From Novosphingobium profundi (lineage in GTDB: Bacteria > Pseudomonadota > Alphaproteobacteria > Sphingomonadales > Sphingomonadaceae), in assembly GCF_020524485.1 (NCBI RefSeq), contig NZ_JAIVLF010000001.1, positions 1 to 64,000 of the forward strand: a stretch of 64,000 nt of DNA. The letters run 5' to 3'. Shown piece by piece: positions 10,031 through 18,214 of this stretch. Each line of letters begins with the position of its first letter. Positions within the stretch are counted from its first letter, which is position 1. The position numbers and the translations under genes are program-made. Below the pieces are notes generated by a model that was not told the DNA's origin, made no database searches, and was given only the letters and a program-made list of their open reading frames with translations.

Positions 10031-10512
10031 TGGCAGGTGACACGAACATGGCGAAACGCCCCACGCGCAAGCCCTTTACCGGCAAGCACATGACCCTGAT
10101 CCTGGTGGCCGGTTTCACGGTCATTGTGGGGGTTAACGTGTTCATGGCCACGCTGGCGAGCCGTACCTTTGGCGGCATCGTCGTCGAGAACTCCTACGTT
10201 GCCAGCCAGAAGTTCAACACCTGGCTCGACGAGGCCCGCCGCGAGGAGGCGCTGGGCTGGCAGGTCGCGGTTGCCCGGCGCGGCGATGGCCGCCTCCAGC
10301 TCGAGTTGACCGGCGCGCCCGAGGACGCGCAGGTCCTTGCCGAGGCACGCCACCCGCTCGGGCACAAGCCCGACCAGGCGCTGACTTTCGCGCGTGGGGC
10401 GGACGGGACCTGGGCCAGCGACGCCGTCCTGCCCGAGGGGCGCTGGACGCTGCGCCTGCGGGTAGAGACGCCTGAGGGCGCGATCTGGCGGACAGAGCGG
10501 GCCGTGCTGTGA
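10027..10512 (+). CDS. ccoH: cbb3 oxidase assembly protein FixH/CcoH
   Basis: This 161-aa protein has one N-terminal membrane helix (LILVAGFTVIVGVNVFMATL, about residues 23-42) and the FixH signature FGGIVVENSYVASQKFN, followed by a beta-rich periplasmic domain. CcoH stays bound to the oxidase and stabilises assembly intermediates. The start is the ATG overlapping the ccoG stop; ATGs at 10030 and 10048 are alternatives. Its TGA overlaps the ccoI GTG. Confidence 0.92.
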   Translation: MMAGDTNMAKRPTRKPFTGKHMTLILVAGFTVIVGVNVFMATLASRTFGGIVVENSYVASQKFNTWLDEARREEALGWQVAVARRGDGRLQLELTGAPEDAQVLAEARHPLGHKPDQALTFARGADGTWASDAVLPEGRWTLRLRVETPEGAIWRTERAVL

Positions 10513-12677
10513 ACGCGCCTGTCACCGATCTCGTGGCGCCGTCCTCGGACACGGCCACGTCCCCCGAGTCCGATTTCGTCGACAGCCGCTTCACGGTTCC
10601 GGGCATGCGCTGTGCGGGCTGCATCGCCAAGGTCGAGCGCGGTCTGGGTGCTATCGCGGGTGTCGAGGCTGCGCGCGTCAACTTCTCGGCCAAGCGCGTG
10701 GCCGTCCATCACGCCTCCGCCATCACCGACGACGATCTGATCGACGCGCTGCGCAAGCTCGGCTTCGAGGCCGAGCGCGCCGCCGAAAATCCGCTTGCGC
10801 GCGATGATGGCGAACAGCGCCGACTGGCCCGTGCGCTCGCCGTCGCGGGCTTTGGCATGATGAACATCATGCTGCTCTCGGTCTCGGTCTGGTCGGGGGC
10901 GGACGCGATCACGCGCGACATGTTCCACTGGATCAGCGCGCTTATCGCGGTGCCGGTGATCGCCTATGCCGGGCGTCCCTTCTTCGCCTCGGCGGCGATG
11001 GCGCTGCGCTATCGCCGCACCAACATGGACGTGCCGATCAGCATCGGTGTGCTGCTTGCGACCGGCATGAGCCTCTACGAGACGCTGACCGGCGGACCGC
11101 ATGCCTATTTCGACGGCGCGGTGATGCTGCTTTTCTTCCTCCTTGCAGGCCGTGTTCTCGATGCGATGATGCGCAGCCGCGCGCGCTCGGGAATTGCCGC
11201 GCTGCTGGGCCGGATGGGCAAGGGCGCACAAGTGCTGAACCCGGACGGCTCGACCCGCTACATCGCGGCCGAGGGGCTGGCGCCGAACATGGTCATGCTG
11301 GTCGCCGCGGGCGAATCGCTCGCCGCCGATGGCGTGATCGTGGAAGGGCGCACCCGCGTCGATTCCTCGATGCTGACGGGCGAGAGCGAGCCGCGCCCCG
11401 TGCTGGAGGGTGAGACCATCCACGCCGGCATGATCAACCTGGGCGACCCGGTCCGGGTCAAGGTGACGGCGGCCGCGCAGGACACCGCGATTGCCGACAT
11501 CGCGCGCCTGATGGACGAGGCCGGACAGTCGCGCTCGCGCTACGTGCGCATCGCCGACCGCGCCTCGCGGCTTTACGCGCCCGCCGTGCACAGCCTCGCC
11601 GCGCTCAGCTTTCTGGGCTGGTGGCTGGCAGGGGCAGGGGTCTACAAGGCGCTTCTCATCGCCGTCTCGGTGCTCATCATCACCTGCCCCTGCGCGCTGG
11701 GCCTCGCCGTGCCTGCCGCGCAGGTCGTCGCCTCGGGCGCGCTCATGCGCCGGGGGCTGCTCATCAAGGACGGTTCCGCGCTCGAACGCCTGGCCGAGGT
11801 GGATCAGGTGCTGTTCGACAAGACCGGCACGCTGACACTGGGTGAGCCGCGCCCGGTGGACCTGAACGTACTCGACCCGCAAGGCCGCAGCGTTGCGCTT
11901 GCGCTCGCGCAGGCGAGCCGCCATCCGCTGAGCCGCGGGTTGGCCAAGGCGCTGCGCGCCGCGGGCACCGAACCTGCCGCGCTCGACAGCGTTAGCGAGG
12001 AAGCCGGGCAGGGCATGCAGGCGCGCTACCAGGGCCGCGAGGTCGCGCTGCTGCGCCCCGAATTCGAGGTGGGCGGGCTTGCCGTCGACCTGCTCATAGA
12101 TGGCACGCGCACGCGCCTTGCCTTCTCCGACCCGCTGCGCCCCGATGTGCGCGCAACGCTGGCAGAGCTTTCCGGGCAGGGCGTCACGGCGGCCATCGTT
12201 TCGGGCGACCGCGAGGCGTCCGTCGGCGCTGTTGCCAAGGATCTGGGCCTCTTTGCCACCCACTCGATGAAGCCAGCCGGAAAGCTCGCGCTGCTCGAGC
12301 GGCTGAAGGGCGCAGGGCACTTTCCGCTGATGGTCGGCGATGGCCTCAACGACGGGCCTGCCCTTGCCGGAGCGCATGTCTCCATTGCGCCGGGCGGGGC
12401 CAGCGATGTCAGCCAGCAGGCGGCTGACGCGGTCTTTGTGGGTGAACGCCTGATGCCGGTCGCACTGGCGCTGCGCGTGGCGCGCCGGACCATGGCCATC
12501 GTGCGCCAGAACTTCGCCATGGCCGCGATCTACAACGTCTTTGCGGTGCCGCTTGCGATCCTGGGGCACGTGACCCCGCTCGTCGCCGCGATTGCGATGT
12601 CGGGCAGCTCGCTCGTCGTCGTGGGCAATTCCTTGCGTCTTGCCCGCGCGGCGGGCCGGGCAAGCGAGCAAGCGTAA
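10509..12677 (+). CDS. ccoI: Copper-exporting-type P1B ATPase for cbb3 assembly
   Basis: This 722-aa cation ATPase has an N-terminal HMA domain with MRCAGC (about residues 34-39), the transmembrane CPC motif in TCPCALGLAVP (about 392), the phosphorylation site DKTGTL (about 436), a TGES actuator loop (LTGESEP) and the hinge GDGLNDGPALA. CcoI moves Cu across the membrane toward CuB insertion in CcoN. It opens with GTG inside the ccoH stop, so coupling is tight. The position inside ccoGHIS separates it from a general CopA. Confidence 0.96.
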   Translation: MNAPVTDLVAPSSDTATSPESDFVDSRFTVPGMRCAGCIAKVERGLGAIAGVEAARVNFSAKRVAVHHASAITDDDLIDALRKLGFEAERAAENPLARDDGEQRRLARALAVAGFGMMNIMLLSVSVWSGADAITRDMFHWISALIAVPVIAYAGRPFFASAAMALRYRRTNMDVPISIGVLLATGMSLYETLTGGPHAYFDGAVMLLFFLLAGRVLDAMMRSRARSGIAALLGRMGKGAQVLNPDGSTRYIAAEGLAPNMVMLVAAGESLAADGVIVEGRTRVDSSMLTGESEPRPVLEGETIHAGMINLGDPVRVKVTAAAQDTAIADIARLMDEAGQSRSRYVRIADRASRLYAPAVHSLAALSFLGWWLAGAGVYKALLIAVSVLIITCPCALGLAVPAAQVVASGALMRRGLLIKDGSALERLAEVDQVLFDKTGTLTLGEPRPVDLNVLDPQGRSVALALAQASRHPLSRGLAKALRAAGTEPAALDSVSEEAGQGMQARYQGREVALLRPEFEVGGLAVDLLIDGTRTRLAFSDPLRPDVRATLAELSGQGVTAAIVSGDREASVGAVAKDLGLFATHSMKPAGKLALLERLKGAGHFPLMVGDGLNDGPALAGAHVSIAPGGASDVSQQAADAVFVGERLMPVALALRVARRTMAIVRQNFAMAAIYNVFAVPLAILGHVTPLVAAIAMSGSSLVVVGNSLRLARAAGRASEQA

Positions 12678-12688
12678 GCGCGCGGACC

Positions 12689-12859
12689 ATGACGATACTC
12701 GGGTTTCTGATTCCACTCGCCCTCATCATGGGGCTCGTCGGCCTGGTCGGCTTTTTCTGGGCGATGAAGAGCGGCCAGTTCGAGGACCTCGACGGGGCCG
12801 CCAACCGCATCCTCATCGAGGAGGAGGAGGAGGACAGCGACGACGACGCGAGGGGATGA
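12689..12859 (+). CDS. ccoS: cbb3 oxidase maturation protein CcoS
   Basis: This 56-aa protein (MTILGFLIPLALIMGLVGLV...) has one membrane helix, then the conserved FFWAMKSGQFEDLDGAA and a run of acidic residues (EEEEEDSDDD). CcoS is required for heme and copper cofactor insertion into CcoN. It begins 11 bases after ccoI, so it was placed by hand. Confidence 0.93.
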   Translation: MTILGFLIPLALIMGLVGLVGFFWAMKSGQFEDLDGAANRILIEEEEEDSDDDARG

Positions 12860-12916
12860 GGGAAAGGCCCATTTGCCCCCCGTCAGGCATCCCCTGTGCG
12901 ATCTTGTCGGCGCGGC

Positions 12917-12930
12917 TTGATCGATCGCAA
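12917..12930 (+). promoter_or_regulatory. Degenerate FNR box upstream of hemN
   Basis: TTGAT-CGAT-CGCAA keeps 8 of 10 consensus bases. Its centre is 12923.5, so a class II promoter would start transcription close to 12965, right at the preferred hemN ATG (12966). Either the message has almost no leader or the site acts from a different position. Confidence 0.55.
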
Positions 12931-12965
12931 TGAAGCGCTCGGTGGGATCGCCCAAGGTCCCCTGC

Positions 12966-14279
12966 ATGTGGACATATCACCCCGATCTGCTGGCGGTCCC
13001 GGTACCGCGCTACACGAGCTTCCCGACCGCGGCCGAATTCGGCGACGAGGTGGGCGAAGGCGACTTCGTCCAGGCTCTCGCCGACGTGCGCGGGGACATA
13101 TCGCTCTACGTGCACATTCCGTTCTGCGAGAAGATCTGCTGGTACTGCGGGTGCAACACGAGCGCGGCCAACAAGGCCGAGCGCGTGGCCAGTTACCTCG
13201 ATGCCCTCAACCACGAGATCGGCCTTGTCGCCGAGCGGGTACCCAAGGGGGCAAAGGTCTCGCGCATCGCTTTTGGCGGGGGCAGCCCCAACGGTATTTC
13301 GCCTATCGATTTCGTGCGCATCGTTGACACGCTGATCGTGCATTTCGGGGTGACGAACCCGGTCATGTCGATCGAGCTGGACCCGCGCACGCTGGGCTCG
13401 GAATGGGCCTCGGTGATCGGGGCCATCGGCATCGACCGCGCGAGCCTTGGCGTGCAGACCTTCGCGCCGCATCTCCAGGAGGCCATCGGCCGCGTCCAGC
13501 CGACCCGCATGATCGAGAATTCGACCGCGATGCTGCGCGCGGCGGGGATCACCTCGCTGAATTTCGACCTGATGTACGGGCTGCCCGGCCAGACCATGGC
13601 GGATCTCGACGATTCGCTTGAACAGACCGTGGCGCTGGGCGCGGACCGCATCGCCTTGTTCGGCTATGCGCATGTCCCGCACATGATCCCGCGCCAGCGC
13701 AAGATCGATGCAAGCGACCTGCCCGATGCCAAGGCGCGCTTCGCGATGGCCGCACACGGCTATTCCTTCCTGCTCGATGCAGGCTACGTGCCGGTCGGCT
13801 TCGACCACTTCGCCCTGCCCGGCGACAGCCTGGCGCAGGCCATGCGGAACGGAACCCTGCGCCGCAACTTCCAGGGCTTCACCGAGGACCCGTCGGACGT
13901 GCTGCTGGGGCTTGGCGCTTCGGCGATCAGCGGTTTCCCGGGCCTTCTTGCCCAGAACGAGAAGAACACCGGGCGCTACCGCATGATGCTTTCGCAGGAC
14001 CGGCTGCCGGTGAACCGGGGCATCGCGCGAACGGCGCAGGACCAGCACCGCGGCGCGGTGATCGAGTCGCTGCTGTGCCGGGGCCGTGCACGGATCGACG
14101 AGACCCTGCGCGCCGAAGCGCTGCCGATGCTGCGCCCCTATCTCGATGCGGACCTGTGCGAGATCGATGGCGAGGATCTTGTCATCCGACCGGGCGGCGT
14201 GCCTTACGCGCGCTCGATCGCGGCGCGTTTCGATCCCTATCGCAAGGATTCGCTGCGGCGTTTCAGCTCCGCGGTTTGA
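12966..14279 (+). CDS. hemN: Oxygen-independent coproporphyrinogen III dehydrogenase
   Basis: This 437-aa radical-SAM enzyme carries the cluster motif CEKICWYCGCN (CX3CX2CXC) near residue 55, IPFCEK just before it, GGGSPN in the SAM-binding region, and the C-terminal HemN domain. It converts coproporphyrinogen III to protoporphyrinogen IX without oxygen and so keeps heme supply going for the cbb3 and bd oxidases. The start at 12966 (MWTYHPDLLAVPVPRYTSFP) matches the family N-terminus; an in-frame ATG at 12930 would add 12 residues and overlap the FNR-like box. The gene converges on the PilZ gene with a 17-base overlap. Confidence 0.95.
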   Translation: MWTYHPDLLAVPVPRYTSFPTAAEFGDEVGEGDFVQALADVRGDISLYVHIPFCEKICWYCGCNTSAANKAERVASYLDALNHEIGLVAERVPKGAKVSRIAFGGGSPNGISPIDFVRIVDTLIVHFGVTNPVMSIELDPRTLGSEWASVIGAIGIDRASLGVQTFAPHLQEAIGRVQPTRMIENSTAMLRAAGITSLNFDLMYGLPGQTMADLDDSLEQTVALGADRIALFGYAHVPHMIPRQRKIDASDLPDAKARFAMAAHGYSFLLDAGYVPVGFDHFALPGDSLAQAMRNGTLRRNFQGFTEDPSDVLLGLGASAISGFPGLLAQNEKNTGRYRMMLSQDRLPVNRGIARTAQDQHRGAVIESLLCRGRARIDETLRAEALPMLRPYLDADLCEIDGEDLVIRPGGVPYARSIAARFDPYRKDSLRRFSSAV

Positions 14280-14556
14280 GCGCACCCTCGCGGGTGTCGA
14301 ACTCGACCCCAAAGAGGTTGCCCTCGCGCCAGCGCACCAGGCCCCACAGTTCCTGACCGTCCTCCAGCCGGGCGCGCACGACGCTCTCGGCGGGCGGCGG
14401 CGTGCCGAGTGCGGCCGCGCTCAGCCCGCGCGAGGATATGTCGCGCACCATCACCTCGATCGGCAGGCCACAGGCATCGGTGAGCGCAAAGCGCGCGCAC
14501 TGGCGCAGGCGTCGTTCGCGCGGGGTCGGTGTCGGTCGGAAGCGGTCATGTCCCAT
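14263..14556 (-). CDS. PilZ-domain protein (putative c-di-GMP effector)
   Basis: This 97-aa protein is almost only a PilZ domain. It has an arginine-rich front (RERRLRQCARF) and the DISSRGLSAAAL segment that fits the (D/N)xSxxG half of the c-di-GMP site, followed by beta strands (ELWGLVRWREGNLFGVEF). The RxxxR half is present as RLRQCAR. Stand-alone PilZ proteins act as c-di-GMP-dependent adaptors. An FNR-like box lies about 130 bases upstream and points either way, so oxygen control is possible. The 3' end overlaps hemN by 17 bases. Confidence 0.78.
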   Translation of the reverse strand: MGHDRFRPTPTPRERRLRQCARFALTDACGLPIEVMVRDISSRGLSAAALGTPPPAESVVRARLEDGQELWGLVRWREGNLFGVEFDTREGALKPRS

Positions 14557-14681
14557 CCAAGACCAGAACGGCGCACCGGAGCGCGCATTAAGGGCTCGGT
14601 GAAGAACTTGGCAGAGATGTTCTGCTGCACCTCCACGCGTGAGCGTGACGCGGCAAGAATTGTGATTAACGCAACTGCGAT

Positions 14682-14695
14682 TTGACCATGATCAA
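14682..14695. promoter_or_regulatory. FNR box between the PilZ gene and cydC (9/10)
   Basis: TTGAC-CATG-ATCAA has one mismatch to the consensus. To its left (minus strand) the next gene is PilZ. To its right (plus strand) no gene follows, only a strong terminator at 14790. The orientation of the controlled transcript is not settled. Confidence 0.65.
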
Positions 14696-14789
14696 AGCCG
14701 GTTCCTGCCGCGTCTGCGAGAAGAGAGTTGCCGGTCGCGCACCGCTGGCTGTCTCTGGCCCCGGTGCGAACCGCTTCTCCCCACCTTCG

Positions 14790-14825
14790 GGCGGCCCTAC
14801 CTCGTGACGGGCCGCCTGTTTTTTT
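14790..14825 (+). terminator. Strong plus-strand terminator with no obvious upstream gene
   Basis: The stem GGCGGCCC / GGGCCGCC (8 bp, 11-nt loop) is followed by TGTTTTTTT. On the minus strand there is no T-run, so it does not serve cydC. The nearest plus-strand gene, hemN, ends 510 bases earlier. It may end an unannotated RNA starting after the FNR box at 14682. Confidence 0.85.
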
Positions 14826-14844
14826 GTCTGCGCGGCGCCTGTTT

Positions 14845-16455
14845 TCAGGCGCGCGTCAGGGCGTCGATGGGCAGGCTGTGCTGCGCCAGCGAAAGCGGGT
14901 GCGGACGGTGGGAGACCAGCACCAGGCCCGTACCCGTGCTTTTCAGCCAGTCGCCAAGGCGCCGTACCAGTTCGCGTTCGGTTGCACCGTCGAGCCCTTC
15001 GGTGGGTTCGTCGAGCAGCAGCCAGGGGCGCTCGGCCAGCAGCGCGCGGGCCAGCGAGAGGCGCTTGCGTTCCCCGCCCGAAAGCGGTGCGCCGTCTTCG
15101 CCCAGCATGGTGTGGAGGCCTGCGGGAAGGCGCGCGATCCTCTCGTCGAGGCAAGTAACGGCGAGCGCGGCGTGCATCGCGTCCTCGGTGATCCCGGGGC
15201 GGGCGAGGCGCAGGTTATCGGCGATCGATCCGGCGAGCAAAGGCGCGTCCTGCGGGCTGAGGGCAAACTGGCCGCGGAAGGTCTCCTCGGCGCATTCGGC
15301 AAGCGGGGCATCGTCGACCCAGATCGGGGCCTTGCTGGCGCGAAGCCCGGCCAGTGCCTCGAGCGCAAGGGTCTTGCCCGAGCCGGACGTTCCCAGCAGG
15401 GCGATGTGGCTGCCGGGGGCAACGTCGTGGGCACCCAGCCGCAAGGGGGCGGCGAGGGGGGGCTCGCTTGGCGCTGCCGGCAAAGGCTGCTCGGCAAGGT
15501 CCAGCAGGCTTTCCAGGCGGCGCAGGCCTTCCTCGACGCGGGCTTGGCGCAGCGCGGTGCGCGAGATCGCCGCAAGCGCTTCGATGGCCGCCGTGGCGGC
15601 AAGCAGGCCAAGCGCGGCAAGCGCGGGGCCGCCCGACGCGGTAGCAAGGACGGCGATGGCCGCCAGCGCGCCGTAGAGGAGCTGGAAGGCCGCAACACCA
15701 GCTTCGGCCCGGAACAGCGCCTGGCGTGCGGCATCGAGGCGCGCGATGGGCTCGGCCAGTTCGTCGAGGACCGTCTCGACAAGGCCGTAGGCCGCGATCT
15801 CGGCGCGGGCCTGGGCCATGTCGACATAGCGGGCGCGCAACTCGCCCAGGGCCTCGGCGGCGTCGCGTGCAGGGGCGGCGGTGAGGCGGCGCGATAGCGC
15901 GGTCACGGCGAAGGGAAAGACCACGAGCAGCCCCGCCAGCAGCAGCGCAGGGAACCAGCCCGAAAGGGCGGCAAGGGCTACGCCCGCGAGCGCTGCGGCC
16001 AAGCTGCCGGGGCGCGTGGGCTGGCGCACGATGAGGTCTTCGAGCGATTCGATGTCGCCGATCAACCGCGCGCTCGCCTCGCCTGCCGAGACATCGGGGG
16101 CATGGCGGGTGTCCTGCGCGGCGAGGAGGCGGAAGAGGCGGCTGCGCAGGTCGGCCATCGCGGTCAAGGCGGCCTTGTGCGAGAGCATGCGCTCGCCGTA
16201 GCGGCTGACCGTGCGCAGGATCGCGAGGAGGCGGATCGCGGCGCTGGGGATCAGGTAGTTGAAGGCCTGTACGGCGAGGAGCCCGGAGGCGCCCGCGATG
16301 GCCGCACCGGTCAGGAACCAGCCCGATACACCAAGCAGCAGCAAGCCGCTCAGCGCCGCGACCACAGCCGAGAGTGTGCCCAGACGCAGCACGCGGCGGA
16401 CAGGGGCTGCCGGGCGGGCCAGTTCGACCGGATGCGAGGGGGCGGCGCGGCTCAC
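14845..16455 (-). CDS. cydC: Thiol reductant ABC exporter subunit CydC
   Basis: This 536-aa half-transporter has six membrane helices in the first 310 residues and a nucleotide-binding domain with Walker A GTSGSGKT, signature LSGGERKR, Walker B LLLDEPTEGLDG and an H-loop in VSHRP. CydDC exports glutathione/cysteine and is needed to assemble cytochrome bd and c-type cytochromes. It starts with a GTG that overlaps the cydD TGA, so the two halves are coupled. Confidence 0.93.
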   Translation of the reverse strand: MSRAAPSHPVELARPAAPVRRVLRLGTLSAVVAALSGLLLLGVSGWFLTGAAIAGASGLLAVQAFNYLIPSAAIRLLAILRTVSRYGERMLSHKAALTAMADLRSRLFRLLAAQDTRHAPDVSAGEASARLIGDIESLEDLIVRQPTRPGSLAAALAGVALAALSGWFPALLLAGLLVVFPFAVTALSRRLTAAPARDAAEALGELRARYVDMAQARAEIAAYGLVETVLDELAEPIARLDAARQALFRAEAGVAAFQLLYGALAAIAVLATASGGPALAALGLLAATAAIEALAAISRTALRQARVEEGLRRLESLLDLAEQPLPAAPSEPPLAAPLRLGAHDVAPGSHIALLGTSGSGKTLALEALAGLRASKAPIWVDDAPLAECAEETFRGQFALSPQDAPLLAGSIADNLRLARPGITEDAMHAALAVTCLDERIARLPAGLHTMLGEDGAPLSGGERKRLSLARALLAERPWLLLDEPTEGLDGATERELVRRLGDWLKSTGTGLVLVSHRPHPLSLAQHSLPIDALTRA

Positions 16456-18017
16456 AGGGCGATCTCCTGCTGGGCGATGGCCCGGACGGTTTCATCGTGG
16501 GTGGCGACAAGGAGCGCACGCTCGCGGGCAAGTTCCTGGAGCACGGCCACGATCTGCGCGGCGCTGGCGGCATCGAGGTCGGCGGTGGGCTCGTCGCACA
16601 GGAGCAGCGGCCGGCCCGAGAGCAGCGCGCGGGCCAGCCCGATACGGCGTCGCTCGCCGCCCGAGAGGCCCGAGCCCTTGTGGTCGACGACAAGGTCGAG
16701 CCCGCCGCGCTTCTCCAGCAGCGGACCAAGGCCGACCCGGCGCGCGGCGACCAGTACGGCGGCATCGCAGGCCTCGGGCGCGGCAAGCGCAAGATTGCGG
16801 CGCAGCGTGCCGGGCAGCAGCAGCGGGCGCTGCGCGGCCCAGGCCACGTCGGCGGGATCGAGCGGATGTCCGGCAAAGGTCGTGATCCGGCCCGAGGGGA
16901 CCTCGATCTGCCCGGCGATGGCGGCCAGTGTGCTGGTCTTGCCGCTGCCCGAAGGGCCGCTCAGGGCCACGATGCCGGTGCGCGGGAGGCGCAGGTCGAC
17001 AGGCCCGATGCAGACCGGCGGCCAGGTCAGGATCAGCCCATCGACAACGAGCCCGTCGAAGGGAGAGGGCGCTGCGCTGGTCGTGCTGGACGCTTCCTCG
17101 GCTTCGTCCTGCCCGGGCGCAAAGTCGGCCAGCGCGCTTTCAGCAGCCTCGCCCATCTGCTTCTCGTGGTAGGCGGCGGCAAGGCGGCGCATGGGCAGGT
17201 AGACCTCGGGCGCCATGGCAAGCGCAAAGAAGGCGCGGCCCAGCGTCAAGGGCTCGGGCGGGGGGAAGGGCAAGAGGCCCAGCAGCGCGAAGCCGCAGTA
17301 GATCGCGACGAGCGCAACCGCGATGGCCGCGAAGAATTCGAGCACCGCGCTCGACAGGAAGGCCGCGCGCAGCACCGCGACGGTGCGGGTCGCCACGCCG
17401 TGGGTGGCGTCTTCGACCTGGCGGGCGATGCGCGCCTGCGCGCCGAAGTGGCGGATGAGAGGGAGATGCCGGACCCGGTCGACGAAGAGCCCGGAGAGCG
17501 CGGCCAGCGCGTCGAGCTGACGCTCCGAGGCACGCCTTGCGGCGGTTCCGGCAAAGATCATGCCGACCACGAAGGGCAGGAGCGTGGCGAGCAGGATCAG
17601 CGCGGAAAACCAGCTCGCGAGGGCAATGAGGCCGATGGCAAGGAGCGGGCCCACCACCGCCGAGACGCGGGCCGGCTGGAAGCGGGCGCCGTGCTCCTCG
17701 ATGGCCTGGACGTGATCGATGGCCAGCGCCGCGCTGGTTCCCGCGCTGACAGGGGCGGGCAGGCGCCCCCCGAGCAGGCGCGACATCGCGGCGCGGCGCC
17801 AAAGGTTTGCACCGATTTGCGCACCGGGCATTGCGAAATGGTGCACGAGGAGAACGCTGCTGGCGCGCAGGAGCGCCCCTCCCGCGAGGCAGGCGAGCCA
17901 TGCCGAAAGGGCCGTGCCCGCCACAAGTGCTTCCACGCCGCCGGAAATTCCCCAGGAAAACAGGGCCGCACCGAGAATGTCGAGGGCCCAGAACTGCCCG
18001 GCTCTTTTGGGTTTCAT
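16452..18017 (-). CDS. cydD: Thiol reductant ABC exporter subunit CydD
   Basis: This 521-aa half-transporter has six membrane segments to about residue 290, then Walker A GPSGSGKT, signature LSGGERRR, Walker B LLLCDEPTADLD and H-loop ATHDE. It pairs with CydC. The start MKPKRAGQFWALDILG is at 18017. The gene is divergent from cydA across a 197-base gap holding an FNR box, so both arms of the cytochrome bd system can be controlled together. Confidence 0.93.
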   Translation of the reverse strand: MKPKRAGQFWALDILGAALFSWGISGGVEALVAGTALSAWLACLAGGALLRASSVLLVHHFAMPGAQIGANLWRRAAMSRLLGGRLPAPVSAGTSAALAIDHVQAIEEHGARFQPARVSAVVGPLLAIGLIALASWFSALILLATLLPFVVGMIFAGTAARRASERQLDALAALSGLFVDRVRHLPLIRHFGAQARIARQVEDATHGVATRTVAVLRAAFLSSAVLEFFAAIAVALVAIYCGFALLGLLPFPPPEPLTLGRAFFALAMAPEVYLPMRRLAAAYHEKQMGEAAESALADFAPGQDEAEEASSTTSAAPSPFDGLVVDGLILTWPPVCIGPVDLRLPRTGIVALSGPSGSGKTSTLAAIAGQIEVPSGRITTFAGHPLDPADVAWAAQRPLLLPGTLRRNLALAAPEACDAAVLVAARRVGLGPLLEKRGGLDLVVDHKGSGLSGGERRRIGLARALLSGRPLLLCDEPTADLDAASAAQIVAVLQELARERALLVATHDETVRAIAQQEIAL

Positions 18018-18131
18018 AAATCGGCAACTGTGTAAGTGATATTGACTCGAGACCTGGCGAGGCCTAGGCGGGGGCTATTGAGTGCAAGCGCGTGACGCAA
18101 GTGCCGCGTGCGGGCACGCCGCTACTTGGGA

Positions 18132-18145
18132 TTGACTGCGATCAA
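18132..18145. promoter_or_regulatory. FNR box in the cydD-cydA divergent promoter (9/10)
   Basis: TTGAC-TGCG-ATCAA has one mismatch to the FNR consensus. Its centre is 76 bases from the cydA ATG; a -41.5 position gives a start near 18180. It could also act on cydD about 120 bases away on the other strand. Confidence 0.8.
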
Positions 18146-18214
18146 TGCCCGGAATGCCTATGCACTCCAAGGGGCTACGCACGGATCGCACCAAAAATGC
18201 AAAGGTGACCCCCC

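Noticed and set aside
10194..12716. 840-codon minus-strand open frame
   Set aside because: It is entirely antisense to ccoI and ccoH, shows no domain motifs, and is explained by third-position GC bias.
14689..14808. 40-codon plus-strand frame starting inside the FNR box region
   Set aside because: It has no ribosome site, no hydrophobic or conserved pattern, and its start overlaps the FNR box. The terminator is better explained by an RNA or by another function.
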